Assembly: GCA_963515595.1 (NCBI GenBank)
Contig: CAUPYH010000061.1
Span: 1-10,181 of the forward strand
Length of the DNA: 10,181 nt
From: Eikenella sp963515595
GTDB taxonomy: Bacteria; Pseudomonadota; Gammaproteobacteria; Burkholderiales; Neisseriaceae
Direction: 5' to 3'
This document shows, piece after piece, positions 1-6,691 of the stretch. The notes under the pieces are model-generated. The model was not told the origin of the DNA. It saw only the letters and a program-made list of their open reading frames with translations, and searched no databases. Position numbers and translations under genes: made by a program. Numbering within the stretch: position 1 is the stretch's first letter; each line of letters opens with the position of its first letter.

Positions 1-51
1 GCCGACATTCTGCTTGTAAGGCAGACGCTCTACCAACTGAGCTAATCACCC
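1..51 (-). tRNA. tRNA-Val (anticodon UAC), partial
   Basis: Read on the - strand, the gene begins with acceptor-stem bases GGGTGAT, then TA, a D arm GCTC/GAGC, and an anticodon stem TCTGC/GCAGA around the 7-base loop CTTACAA. This gives anticodon TAC, which reads valine GUA and related codons. The window edge cuts the gene just after the variable region, so the T arm and the 3' acceptor strand lie outside. The visible arms all pair properly, so it looks functional. It is transcribed away from recJ. Val identity rests on the anticodon and on close resemblance to bacterial tRNA-Val(UAC) as I remember it. Confidence 0.93.
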
Positions 52-81
52 ATGTCTCGTGCACAGCACTAGAAGATGCGA

Positions 82-110
82 ATTAAACCAAACTCTCCAC
101 ATCATTGCAA
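82..110 (-). promoter_or_regulatory. Probable promoter of tRNA-Val
   Basis: On the - strand a -35 like box TTGCAA (105-110) lies exactly 17 bases upstream of a -10 like box TTTAAT (82-87). Transcription would start near position 75, leaving a leader of roughly 20-25 bases before the mature tRNA 5' end at 51. Both boxes match sigma-70 consensus at four or five of six positions. The -35 box coincides with one arm of an inverted repeat (105-124), so a bound protein could affect this promoter. Inferred from sequence only. Confidence 0.5.
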
Positions 111-124
111 GCATTATCTTGCAA
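105..124. repeat. Inverted repeat TTGCAAG / CTTGCAA
   Basis: Perfect 7-base arms (105-111 and 118-124) flank the six bases CATTAT. The left arm overlaps the presumed -35 box of the tRNA-Val promoter. This could be an operator, but no known regulator site is recognised. Confidence 0.5.
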
Positions 125-153
125 AAAACTTACGGTGATATATCAACACTCTG

Positions 154-179
154 TTATAAAAGTGAAAAAACTTTTATAA
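154..179. repeat. AT-rich inverted repeat with 10-base arms
   Basis: TTATAAAAGT (154-163) and ACTTTTATAA (170-179) are perfect inverted copies separated by GAAAAA. No T-run follows on either strand, so an intrinsic terminator is unlikely. It sits about 50 bases upstream of the recJ -10 box and could be an operator, a bent or easily melted DNA element, or chance symmetry in AT-rich DNA. Confidence 0.5.
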
Positions 180-226
180 ACTTCTCTCTCAAACCGTCAG
201 AAATCTCTCGGCATGCCAGTTTGCGC

Positions 227-232
227 TATAAT
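227..232 (+). promoter_or_regulatory. Probable recJ promoter (-10 box)
   Basis: A perfect TATAAT lies 32 bases upstream of the recJ ATG. Transcription would start near 239-240, giving a leader of about 25 bases. No good -35 box is seen at 16-18 bases spacing (the 17-base position reads TCTCTC), so the promoter is either weak or helped by an activator. Confidence 0.5.
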
Positions 233-264
233 AAATAGTTTACTTTACTACTCGCTATGGCTTT

Positions 265-1962
265 ATGAACGCCGTTATCCGTACCCGCCAAGCCAACCCC
301 GAAGCCGAACAAGCCCTGCTGGCCGCCGGCACTCCGCCCTTGTTGGCACGCCTGTTTGCAGCCCGCAATGTCCGTTCCCCCGCCGAACTACATAACCATT
401 TAGCCAGCTTGCTGCCCTATCAATCGCTGAAAAATATTGATGCTGCCGCCGAGCGGTTGGCTCGCGCTATCCAGGAGCAAGAACGAATTTTAATTGTAGC
501 CGACTACGATGCCGATGGCGCCACAGCCTGCGCAGTAGGCATTTTAGGCTTGCGCCGCATGGGCGCACGGGTGGAGTTTTTAGTACCAGATCGTTTCAAA
601 CACGGCTACGGCCTCACCCCGCAACTAGCCGACCTGGCTGCCGAACGAGGCACTCAGCTGCTGTTAACCGTAGATAACGGCATTTCCAGCACTGCCGGTG
701 TAGCACGCGCCCAAGCATTGGGTATGGACGTAATTATCACCGACCATCACTTATCGGGCGACACGCTACCTGAATGTATCATCGTTAATCCCAATCAACC
801 GGGATGTGCCTTTGCCAGCAAGAATCTGGCCGGCGTAGGCGTAATCTTCTATGTATTAACCGCCCTGCGCGCACTGCTGCGTACACAGCAATGGTTCAAC
901 CCGCAAAGGCTACCTGAACCCAATTTGGCCGAGTTTTTAGACTTGGTGGCTTTGGGCACCGTGGCCGATGTGGTGACATTGGATTACAACAACCGAATCT
1001 TGGTTAGCCAAGGGCTCAAACGAATGCAAATTGGCAAAACCCGCCCCGGCATTCAGGCGCTTTTTCAGGTAGCCCAGCGCGATATGCGACAAGCCAAGCC
1101 GTTTGATTTGGGCTTTGCCATCGGCCCGCGCATCAATGCTGCCGGCCGTTTGGAAAACATGGAAATCGGTATTGCCTGCCTACTGGCCGAAGATCCGGCC
1201 ACCGCCGCCGAACTGGCCGAACAGTTAAATGAACTGAACTGCGCACGACAGGAAATCGAGCAAAACATGCTGCAAGAAGCCCTTACTCTGGCCGATCAAA
1301 TTATCGTTGACAACAGCCTGGGTATTACCGCCTTTCATCCAGATTGGCACCAAGGCGTGGTTGGTATCGTGGCCGGCCGGCTCAAAGACCGTTTCCATCG
1401 ACCCACCATCGTGTTTGCCCCCACAGGCAATGGCGAACTGCGCGGCTCCGGCCGTTCCATTCCCTCATTACATCTGCGCGATGCCATCGACTTGGTGGCC
1501 AAACGCCATCCCGATCTAATTCTAAAATTCGGCGGCCACGCCATGGCTGCCGGCCTCAGCATCCGCGAGCAGGATTTTCCCCTCTTCAAACAAGCTTTCG
1601 AAAGCGTACTGAATGAACTGCTGGATCAAGACGCACTCACCCGCACCTTCCTCACCGACGGCAGCCTGAGCCCGGAAGAAATTTCCCTGCATACTGCCGA
1701 AACGCTGTCCAAGCAAGTATGGGGACAAGGCTTTCAACCCCCATGTTTCTACAACCAATTTGAAGTATTGTGGCAGCGGGTAGTAGGCAACGGTCATAAG
1801 AAAGCCGGACTAAATTGCGGCGGACACACTGTGGAAGCCATGTTTTTCCGTTGCGCCGAAGAGCTTCCAGCCAAAATCCACACGGTATACCGCCCCATTG
1901 CCAACCAATGGCGCAACCAATATGAATTGCAACTACACATCGACCATTGGGAAGCAGACTAA
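265..1962 (+). CDS. recJ: Single-stranded-DNA-specific exonuclease RecJ
   Basis: RecJ degrades single-stranded DNA 5' to 3' in the cytoplasm and acts in RecF-pathway recombination, mismatch repair and base-excision repair. The 565 residues match the usual family length. DHH-family metal-binding motifs are in order: DYDADG (residues 80-85), TVDNG (135-139), TDHH (159-162) and the aspartates of FLDLVALGTVAD (224-235). The DHHA1 domain follows with GSGRS (394-398) and FGGH (422-425), then the C-terminal OB-like region. All expected catalytic aspartates and histidines are present. The ATG at 265 is the first in-frame start; it has no clear Shine-Dalgarno. A three-codon frame at 257-268 overlaps it through ATGA, so translation could be coupled. 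The gene holds one exact uptake 12-mer (907-918) and two one-mismatch copies (763-774, 1064-1075). It appears monocistronic, with tRNA-Val diverging upstream. Confidence 0.97.
   Translation: MNAVIRTRQANPEAEQALLAAGTPPLLARLFAARNVRSPAELHNHLASLLPYQSLKNIDAAAERLARAIQEQERILIVADYDADGATACAVGILGLRRMGARVEFLVPDRFKHGYGLTPQLADLAAERGTQLLLTVDNGISSTAGVARAQALGMDVIITDHHLSGDTLPECIIVNPNQPGCAFASKNLAGVGVIFYVLTALRALLRTQQWFNPQRLPEPNLAEFLDLVALGTVADVVTLDYNNRILVSQGLKRMQIGKTRPGIQALFQVAQRDMRQAKPFDLGFAIGPRINAAGRLENMEIGIACLLAEDPATAAELAEQLNELNCARQEIEQNMLQEALTLADQIIVDNSLGITAFHPDWHQGVVGIVAGRLKDRFHRPTIVFAPTGNGELRGSGRSIPSLHLRDAIDLVAKRHPDLILKFGGHAMAAGLSIREQDFPLFKQAFESVLNELLDQDALTRTFLTDGSLSPEEISLHTAETLSKQVWGQGFQPPCFYNQFEVLWQRVVGNGHKKAGLNCGGHTVEAMFFRCAEELPAKIHTVYRPIANQWRNQYELQLHIDHWEAD
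763..774 (+). repeat. Near-exact DNA uptake sequence in recJ
   Basis: ACGCTACCTGAA matches AGGCTACCTGAA at 11 of 12 positions, with the 10-base core GCTACCTGAA intact. It is read in frame as Thr-Leu-Pro-Glu (residues 167-170). Confidence 0.75.
907..918 (+). repeat. DNA uptake sequence (exact 12-mer) in recJ
   Basis: Exact AGGCTACCTGAA, the Eikenella-type uptake sequence. It coincides with four codons, Arg-Leu-Pro-Glu (residues 215-218), in the linker before the FLDLVALGTVAD motif. Confidence 0.9.
1064..1075 (-). repeat. Near-exact DNA uptake sequence in recJ
   Basis: TTCAGGTAGCCC is the reverse-strand uptake sequence with one mismatch at its outer base. The 10-base core is intact. Confidence 0.75.
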
Positions 1963-2208
1963 ATACACACCACACCGCCAAAACTCTTAATCTATTTTCT
2001 CACGCACACCAACATAGCCAGCTAGCCACAGGAAATAACCACTTTTTCCATAAACGATGCATTCTTACCATGATTTAACTTATAATCACACCTTAAACTA
2101 TAATAGTGTAAAAGCATTCTTACTAAATGCGAGTCTTGCGGGCGATATCCTAAAAGCAAATATCCGCCCGAAATTTTAAACTCCGTTCTACTTTACTCAG
2201 GCAAATAT
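1963..2208 (+). promoter_or_regulatory. pilB leader: two -10 boxes within a direct repeat
   Basis: This 246-base gene-free stretch is AT-rich in its central part. Perfect TATAAT boxes occur at 2081-2086 and 2099-2104. The second has a possible -35 box TTAACT (2075-2080) with an 18-base spacer; no convincing -35 exists for the first. The 10-mer GCATTCTTAC occurs at 2059-2068 and 2114-2123, bracketing both boxes, and the second copy also starts a small inverted repeat (GCATT/AATGC, 2114-2130). The pil operon probably starts here. No recJ terminator hairpin is evident in the first 80 bases. Confidence 0.5.
2139..2170 (+). other. Stem-loop in the pilB leader
   Basis: CGGGCGATAT (2139-2148) pairs with ATATCCGCCCG (2160-2170), leaving one bulged C at 2164 and an 11-base loop. 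The GC-rich lower stem is six pairs. It is followed by AAATTTTAAA rather than a T-run, so it is not a clear intrinsic terminator. It lies about 38 bases before the pilB start, inside the transcript if either upstream -10 box is used. Possible roles are an mRNA-stability or attenuation structure. Confidence 0.5.
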
Positions 2209-3873
2209 ATGAGCGTCGGACTATTGCGCATCCTGTTTCAAAACAAACTGATTGAGCAGGATCAGGTTGAAAAATACCGAGAAAAAATTAATCAAAACAA
2301 AAATATCATCCCCATGCTGGCTGAGGCTGGCATTATCCAACAAAAAGATTTGCTGCTGCTGCTAGCTAAATTGTTCCATTATCCGATGATGGATTTGTCC
2401 CGCTACTCGCGTTCGATGTTGGTACAGGATGTCATTAATGATACCCAGATGCTAGAGTACCGTTGCATCCCTTTATTTAAGCGTGGACAAAGACTATTTT
2501 TAGGTGTATCCAACCCCACACTGTTGCAAACATACCAACAATTGGTTTTCCACAGTGGTTTGTCCGTCGATTTGGTGCTGGTCAATGACGAGCAGCTAGA
2601 TAGATTGTTGGAGTTCGCCAGCCAAACTTCCACTGCCATTCTAGATGAAATTTCCGAGAATCCGGATGGAAAACCAATATTGCTAGATGGTGAATCGGAA
2701 GACGGGCCGATTGCCAAATTTATTCACAAAGTCCTGTCAGACGCCCTAAATACTGGTGCCTCAGATATCCATTTTGAGTTTTACGAAGAAATGGCGCGCA
2801 TCCGATTCCGCACTGACGGTCAATTGCGCGAAGTAGTGCAGCCTCCGCTCAACATCCGCGGGCAGATTGCTTCGCGTATCAAGGTAATGTCGAAAATGGA
2901 CATTTCCGAAAAACGCATACCGCAGGACGGCCGTATCCAGATCCAGTTCCATAAAAACCAAAAGCCGATCGACTTTCGTGTAAATACGCTGCCTACACTG
3001 TTCGGCGAAAAAATTGTAATGCGCATTCTGAATTCGGATGCTGCCACGTTGAATATCAACCAACTGGGTTTCGAACCTTTCCAAAAAGAATTACTACTAG
3101 AGGCCATCCACCGCCCATACGGCATGGTGCTGGTTACCGGCCCGACCGGCTCGGGTAAAACCGTGTCGCTGTATACCTGTCTAAACATCTTGAATACCGA
3201 CAGCGTAAACATCTCCACCGCTGAAGACCCGGCCGAGATTAACTTGCCCGGTATCAATCAGGTAAACGTAAACGACAAACAGGGCATGACATTTGCTGCG
3301 GCACTGAAAGCTTTCCTGCGTCAAGACCCGGACATCATCATGGTGGGTGAGATCCGCGACTTGGAAACTGCCGATATTGCCATTAAAGCCGCGCAAACCG
3401 GCCACATGGTGTTCTCTACCCTACATACCAATAATGCTCCAGCCACACTATCCCGTATGTTGAACATGGGGGTAGCACCGTTCAATATTGCTAGCTCGGT
3501 TAATCTGATTATGGCGCAGCGTTTGGTGCGGCGGCTGTGTACCTGCAAACAACCGATCGAGCGTCCGCCAGCTGAAGCTTTACTGAAAGTCGGCTTCACT
3601 GAAGAAGACTTAGCCAAGGACGACTGGCAGTTATACCGTCAAGTGGGTTGTGACCGGTGCAGAGGAAAAGGTTTCAAAGGACGAGCCGGTGTATATGAAA
3701 TCATGCCGGTTACCGATGCCATGCAGAAAATCATCATCAATAACGGTACCGAGGTGGATATTGCTGAACAAGCCTACGCTGATGGATTGGTGGACTTGCG
3801 CCGAGCCGGTATTTTAAAAGCAATGCAAGGCATTACCACCTTAGAAGAAATCCTTGCCAGCACTAACGACTAA
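2209..3873 (+). CDS. pilB: Type IV pilus assembly ATPase PilB (PilF in Neisseria)
   Basis: PilB is the cytoplasmic hexameric ATPase that drives pilin polymerisation at the inner-membrane platform; in Neisseria the orthologue is PilF. The 554 residues fit the family. The N-terminal regulatory region (about 1-165, GspE/MshE-type) is followed by the secretion ATPase core. This core has the Asp box AEDPAE (338-343), Walker A GPTGSGKT (311-318), Walker B region PDIIMVGEIRD (374-384) and the His box TGHMVFSTLHTN (397-408). Four cysteines (C444, C446, C481, C484) form the zinc site typical of assembly ATPases and absent from the retraction ATPase PilT. The ATG at 2209 has a weak AGG seven bases upstream. 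No key residue is missing. pilC follows after 32 bases, consistent with one transcript. It is distinguished from type II GspE by its pilC-pilD context. Confidence 0.97.
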   Translation: MSVGLLRILFQNKLIEQDQVEKYREKINQNKNIIPMLAEAGIIQQKDLLLLLAKLFHYPMMDLSRYSRSMLVQDVINDTQMLEYRCIPLFKRGQRLFLGVSNPTLLQTYQQLVFHSGLSVDLVLVNDEQLDRLLEFASQTSTAILDEISENPDGKPILLDGESEDGPIAKFIHKVLSDALNTGASDIHFEFYEEMARIRFRTDGQLREVVQPPLNIRGQIASRIKVMSKMDISEKRIPQDGRIQIQFHKNQKPIDFRVNTLPTLFGEKIVMRILNSDAATLNINQLGFEPFQKELLLEAIHRPYGMVLVTGPTGSGKTVSLYTCLNILNTDSVNISTAEDPAEINLPGINQVNVNDKQGMTFAAALKAFLRQDPDIIMVGEIRDLETADIAIKAAQTGHMVFSTLHTNNAPATLSRMLNMGVAPFNIASSVNLIMAQRLVRRLCTCKQPIERPPAEALLKVGFTEEDLAKDDWQLYRQVGCDRCRGKGFKGRAGVYEIMPVTDAMQKIIINNGTEVDIAEQAYADGLVDLRRAGILKAMQGITTLEEILASTND

Positions 3874-3893
3874 TGAAAGATCGTTTCACTTAA

Positions 3894-3899
3894 AAGGGA
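3894..3899 (+). promoter_or_regulatory. Strong ribosome binding site of pilC
   Basis: AAGGGA lies six bases before the pilC ATG. It is the clearest Shine-Dalgarno in the window and fixes the pilC start at 3906. Most other genes here lack one. Confidence 0.75.
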
Positions 3900-3905
3900 A
3901 TCATC

Positions 3906-5141
3906 ATGGCTACAAACAAACGAAATAACCAACCCAAAAAAGTGGCGGGAACTAGCTACGAATTTGAAGGCCGGCACATGGAGTCCGAGCAAATCGTCCG
4001 TGGCGAAGTAGTTGCCAAAGACGAACAGGACGCACGTGCCAAGCTCGCCCGCCGCCGCATCAAGGTTATCAGCCTGCATAAAAAGAAAAAAGTTCGTGAA
4101 AAGAAAATTACCCAGGGTGACATTACTGTGTTCACCCGCCAGCTGGCCACTATGATGAAAGCCGGTCTGCCAGTCATGCAGGCATTTGATATTGTTGCGA
4201 AAGGCCACTCCAATGCCTCTATGACTAAGCTCTTAATGGAAGTACGTAACGACATCGAACAAGGTACATCTATGGCTAATGCCTTCCGCAAACACCCCAA
4301 ATATTTTGATGATTTTTATTGCAACTTGGTGGGTGCCGGTGAGGCAGGTGGTGTGCTGGAAAGCTTGCTCGACAAGCTAGCTTTATATAAAGAGAAAACC
4401 CTTGCCATCAAGAAAAAAATTAAAAGTGCATTAACCTATCCGATCGCCGTGGTAGTGGTAGCTATCGTACTGGTCATGATCATGATGATGTTCGTCTTGC
4501 CCGAGTTCAAAAAGGTATATGACGGTATGAACGCCCCCATGCCTGCACTAACCCAATTCATGATGGGTATTTCCGATTTCATGGTAGCGTGGGGCTGGTT
4601 GGTTATTATCCTCATGATCGCCGCTGTTGCCGGATTTATCCAGTGGCACAAACGCTCCCTTGCCTTGCAAAAACGGGTTGATGGCATGCTGCTCAAAATG
4701 CCTATCTTCGGCAATATTGTCGAAAAAGGTACGATTGCTCGTTGGGCTCGCACCACCGCTACCTTGTTTACTGCCGGCGTTCCGTTGGTAGAGGCACTAG
4801 ATTCTGTAGGTGGTGCTTCCGGTAACATCATTTACGAAGAGGCCACCAGAAGCATTAGAAATCAAGTTAACCAAGGTACTTCGTTAACTACCGCCATGAG
4901 CTCAACCGACCTGTTCCCCAATATGGTCTTGCAAATGACCTCAATTGGTGAAGAATCTGGTGCACTGGATGATATGCTGAATAAAGCTGCTGAGTTCTAT
5001 GAAGAAGAGGTAGACAACGCTGTAGCCACCCTATCTTCTCTGATGGAACCGATTATTATGGTGGTATTAGGTAGTATTATCGGTGTGATTCTGGTTGCCA
5101 TGTATCTGCCCTTGTTCAACTTGGGTAACGTGGTTGGCTAA
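3906..5141 (+). CDS. pilC: Type IV pilus inner-membrane platform protein PilC (PilG in Neisseria)
   Basis: This is the polytopic GspF-family protein that forms the inner-membrane platform for the pilus machine and contacts the PilB ATPase. The 411 residues match the usual size. A basic N-terminal cytoplasmic region (1-70) precedes two T2SSF repeats (about 76-199 and 279-402), each with the characteristic AG(L/V)P motif (AGLPV 86-90, AGVPL 290-294) and a GE(E/A) motif (GAGEAGG 143-149, SIGEESG 346-352). Hydrophobic segments at about 179-199, 226-246 and 380-402 give three membrane spans. The protein should not be confused with the Neisseria tip adhesin also called PilC. It lies 32 bases after pilB and 82 bases before pilD, with an uptake-sequence hairpin in the latter gap. 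Confidence 0.96.
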   Translation: MATNKRNNQPKKVAGTSYEFEGRHMESEQIVRGEVVAKDEQDARAKLARRRIKVISLHKKKKVREKKITQGDITVFTRQLATMMKAGLPVMQAFDIVAKGHSNASMTKLLMEVRNDIEQGTSMANAFRKHPKYFDDFYCNLVGAGEAGGVLESLLDKLALYKEKTLAIKKKIKSALTYPIAVVVVAIVLVMIMMMFVLPEFKKVYDGMNAPMPALTQFMMGISDFMVAWGWLVIILMIAAVAGFIQWHKRSLALQKRVDGMLLKMPIFGNIVEKGTIARWARTTATLFTAGVPLVEALDSVGGASGNIIYEEATRSIRNQVNQGTSLTTAMSSTDLFPNMVLQMTSIGEESGALDDMLNKAAEFYEEEVDNAVATLSSLMEPIIMVVLGSIIGVILVAMYLPLFNLGNVVG

Positions 5142-5173
5142 CCTATCCATATCCATTAACCATCTCTCTTATC

Positions 5174-5204
5174 TTTCAGGTAGCCTCTCTCAGGCTACCT
5201 GAAA
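5174..5204. repeat. Inverted DNA uptake sequence pair between pilC and pilD
   Basis: Two exact 12-mers, TTCAGGTAGCCT (5175-5186) and AGGCTACCTGAA (5192-5203), form a 13-pair stem with the 5-base loop CTCTC. Inverted uptake pairs commonly serve as terminators in Neisseriaceae. This pair has the opposite arm order to the others in the window and has no T-run after it on either strand, so any termination before pilD is probably partial. Confidence 0.85.
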
Positions 5205-5223
5205 ACATACCTACACCACGCCT

Positions 5224-6081
5224 ATGACCAATCTTGATCCCGAAATCTACATTCCCTTCGCCGTCCTGCTCGGCCTGCTGGTGGGCAGTTTTCTCAACGT
5301 GGTTATCTACCGCCTGCCGGTCATGCTAGAGAAACAATGGCGTATCGCTGCCAAACAGCATCTCGAACTACCGTTAGACGAAGAAGACCAAAAACCATTC
5401 AACATCAGCACCCCGCCCTCGCGCTGTCCCAAATGCGGCAGCCCGGTGAAACCGTGGCAAAATATTCCCATCATCAGCTACCTGCTGCTGCGTGGTCGAT
5501 GCCATAGCTGCCACACCCCCATCAGCTGGCGTTACCCAGCCGTTGAGCTGCTCACTGGTATCCTCTTTGGCATTATCGCCTGGTGCTACGGTTACACTTG
5601 GCTCACCCTTGGCGGTCTCGTATTCACCGCCGTGCTGGTTGCCCTCACCTTTATCGATGCCGACACCCAGCTCTTGCCCGACCAGCTTACCTTACCTCTG
5701 ATTTGGCTCGGTCTGCTATTCAACTGGCAAGTTGGCTTCGTCAGCCTGCCATCGGCACTGCTCGGTGCCGTGGTCGGCTATTTGAGCCTCTGGCTGCTGT
5801 TCCACCTGTTCAAACTCATCACCGGCAAAGAAGGCATGGGCTATGGCGACTTCAAACTGCTCGCTGCACTGGGCGCCTGGCTCGGCGTTAGCACCCTGCC
5901 CGTTATTGTTTTCGTGGCCGCCTTGGTCGGCCTGGTTGCCGCTCTGGTGATGCGTGCCGCCAAAGGCCAGCCCATTGCCTTCGGCCCCGCGCTCGCCATT
6001 GCCGGCTGGCTGGTTTTCGCTGCCAACAGCTATATCCTGCAAGGCATCCAATGGTGGCTGCACAAATCCGGATTCATCTGA
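5224..6081 (+). CDS. pilD: Prepilin peptidase / N-methyltransferase PilD
   Basis: PilD is the inner-membrane aspartyl protease that cleaves type IV prepilin leaders and methylates the new N-terminal residue. The 285 residues match the bifunctional form. The N-terminal part begins with a membrane segment carrying GSFLNVVIYRLP (21-32). A cytoplasmic domain follows with paired cysteines CPKC (68-71) and CHSC (93-96), which bind zinc. The A24 peptidase part has the catalytic aspartates D145 (in FIDADTQLLPD) and D209 (in GMGYGDFK), with several further membrane segments to the C-terminus. Both cysteine pairs and both aspartates are intact. The ATG at 5224 has no recognisable Shine-Dalgarno, but the hydrophobic N-terminus aligns with family starts. 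coaE begins one base after its stop codon, which indicates co-transcription and probable translational coupling. Confidence 0.96.
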   Translation: MTNLDPEIYIPFAVLLGLLVGSFLNVVIYRLPVMLEKQWRIAAKQHLELPLDEEDQKPFNISTPPSRCPKCGSPVKPWQNIPIISYLLLRGRCHSCHTPISWRYPAVELLTGILFGIIAWCYGYTWLTLGGLVFTAVLVALTFIDADTQLLPDQLTLPLIWLGLLFNWQVGFVSLPSALLGAVVGYLSLWLLFHLFKLITGKEGMGYGDFKLLAALGAWLGVSTLPVIVFVAALVGLVAALVMRAAKGQPIAFGPALAIAGWLVFAANSYILQGIQWWLHKSGFI

Positions 6082-6082
6082 T

Positions 6083-6688
6083 ATGACCGCCTGGGTCGGC
6101 CTCACCGGCGGCATCGGCAGCGGTAAATCCACCGCTGCCCGCCTGTTTGCCCAACACGGCGTGCCGCTGATTGATGCCGATGCCATATCCCGCGCCCTCA
6201 CCGCAAACGGCGGAGCTGCCCTTCCCGCCATCCGTGCTGCCTTTGGCGAGGCCGTATTCGATTTTTCAGGTAGCCTCAAGCGCGATGCCCTGCGCCAACT
6301 CGTTTTCCAATCCTTCGAAGCCAAAGCCAAGCTCGAAAACATCCTCCATCCGCTGATTCTCGCCGAAATCCGGGCGCAACAGCAGCAATATCCCCAAGCC
6401 GCCTACGGCATCATCGAAATTCCCCTGCTTGCCGAGCAACCTGTTTTTCAAAGCATTCTCCGGCGCATTCTCGTTATCGATTGCAGCGAAGAAACACAAA
6501 TCCGCCGCACCATTGAACGCAGCGGCCTTACCCGTGATATGATTAACGGCATTCTCGCCGCCCAGGCCAGCCGCCAACAGCGCCGCAGCATTGCCGACGA
6601 TATCATCAGCAACGAAGCCGGCCTGCCCGAACTTGCCGCCGCCGTGGAGCGGCAACACCTTATTTACCAACAATTATTCGGTAGTTGA
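6083..6688 (+). CDS. coaE: Dephospho-CoA kinase CoaE
   Basis: CoaE phosphorylates the ribose 3'-hydroxyl of dephospho-CoA using ATP, the final step of coenzyme A synthesis in the cytoplasm. The 201 residues fit the family. Visible motifs are the P-loop TGGIGSGKS (8-16), LIDADAISR (29-37), LENILHPLI (84-92), EIPLL (112-116) and the lid region RRTIERSGLTRD (141-152). The reading frame is open 43 codons further upstream inside pilD, but the ATG at 6083 is chosen because it puts the P-loop at the usual distance from the N-terminus and lies one base after the pilD stop. A full uptake sequence (6265-6276) is embedded in the coding region and encodes part of FSGSLK (61-66). The neighbouring order pilD-coaE-zapD is a known conserved arrangement. 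Confidence 0.95.
   Translation: MTAWVGLTGGIGSGKSTAARLFAQHGVPLIDADAISRALTANGGAALPAIRAAFGEAVFDFSGSLKRDALRQLVFQSFEAKAKLENILHPLILAEIRAQQQQYPQAAYGIIEIPLLAEQPVFQSILRRILVIDCSEETQIRRTIERSGLTRDMINGILAAQASRQQRRSIADDIISNEAGLPELAAAVERQHLIYQQLFGS
6265..6276 (-). repeat. DNA uptake sequence (exact 12-mer) inside coaE
   Basis: TTCAGGTAGCCT is the exact reverse-strand uptake sequence. It falls between the substrate-binding region and the LENILHPL motif of CoaE and is read as residues 61-65. Confidence 0.9.
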
Positions 6689-6691
6689 ACC

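Noticed and set aside
141..153. Possible IHF binding site upstream of recJ
   Set aside because: TATCAA-CACT-CTG misses the consensus at one of the core positions and such matches are common in AT-rich DNA. It is too weak to annotate.
213..395. 60-codon + strand frame at the recJ promoter
   Set aside because: It overlaps the recJ start region in another frame, includes the promoter -10 box and has no recognisable protein features.
5954..6082. Upstream extension of coaE by 43 codons
   Set aside because: It overlaps the pilD coding region in another frame and would put the P-loop far from the N-terminus. The ATG at 6083 gives the normal family length.
5716..6342. 208-codon open frame on the - strand over pilD and coaE
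   Set aside because: Antisense to catalytic regions of two recognised proteins and crosses their junction. The composition is artefactual.
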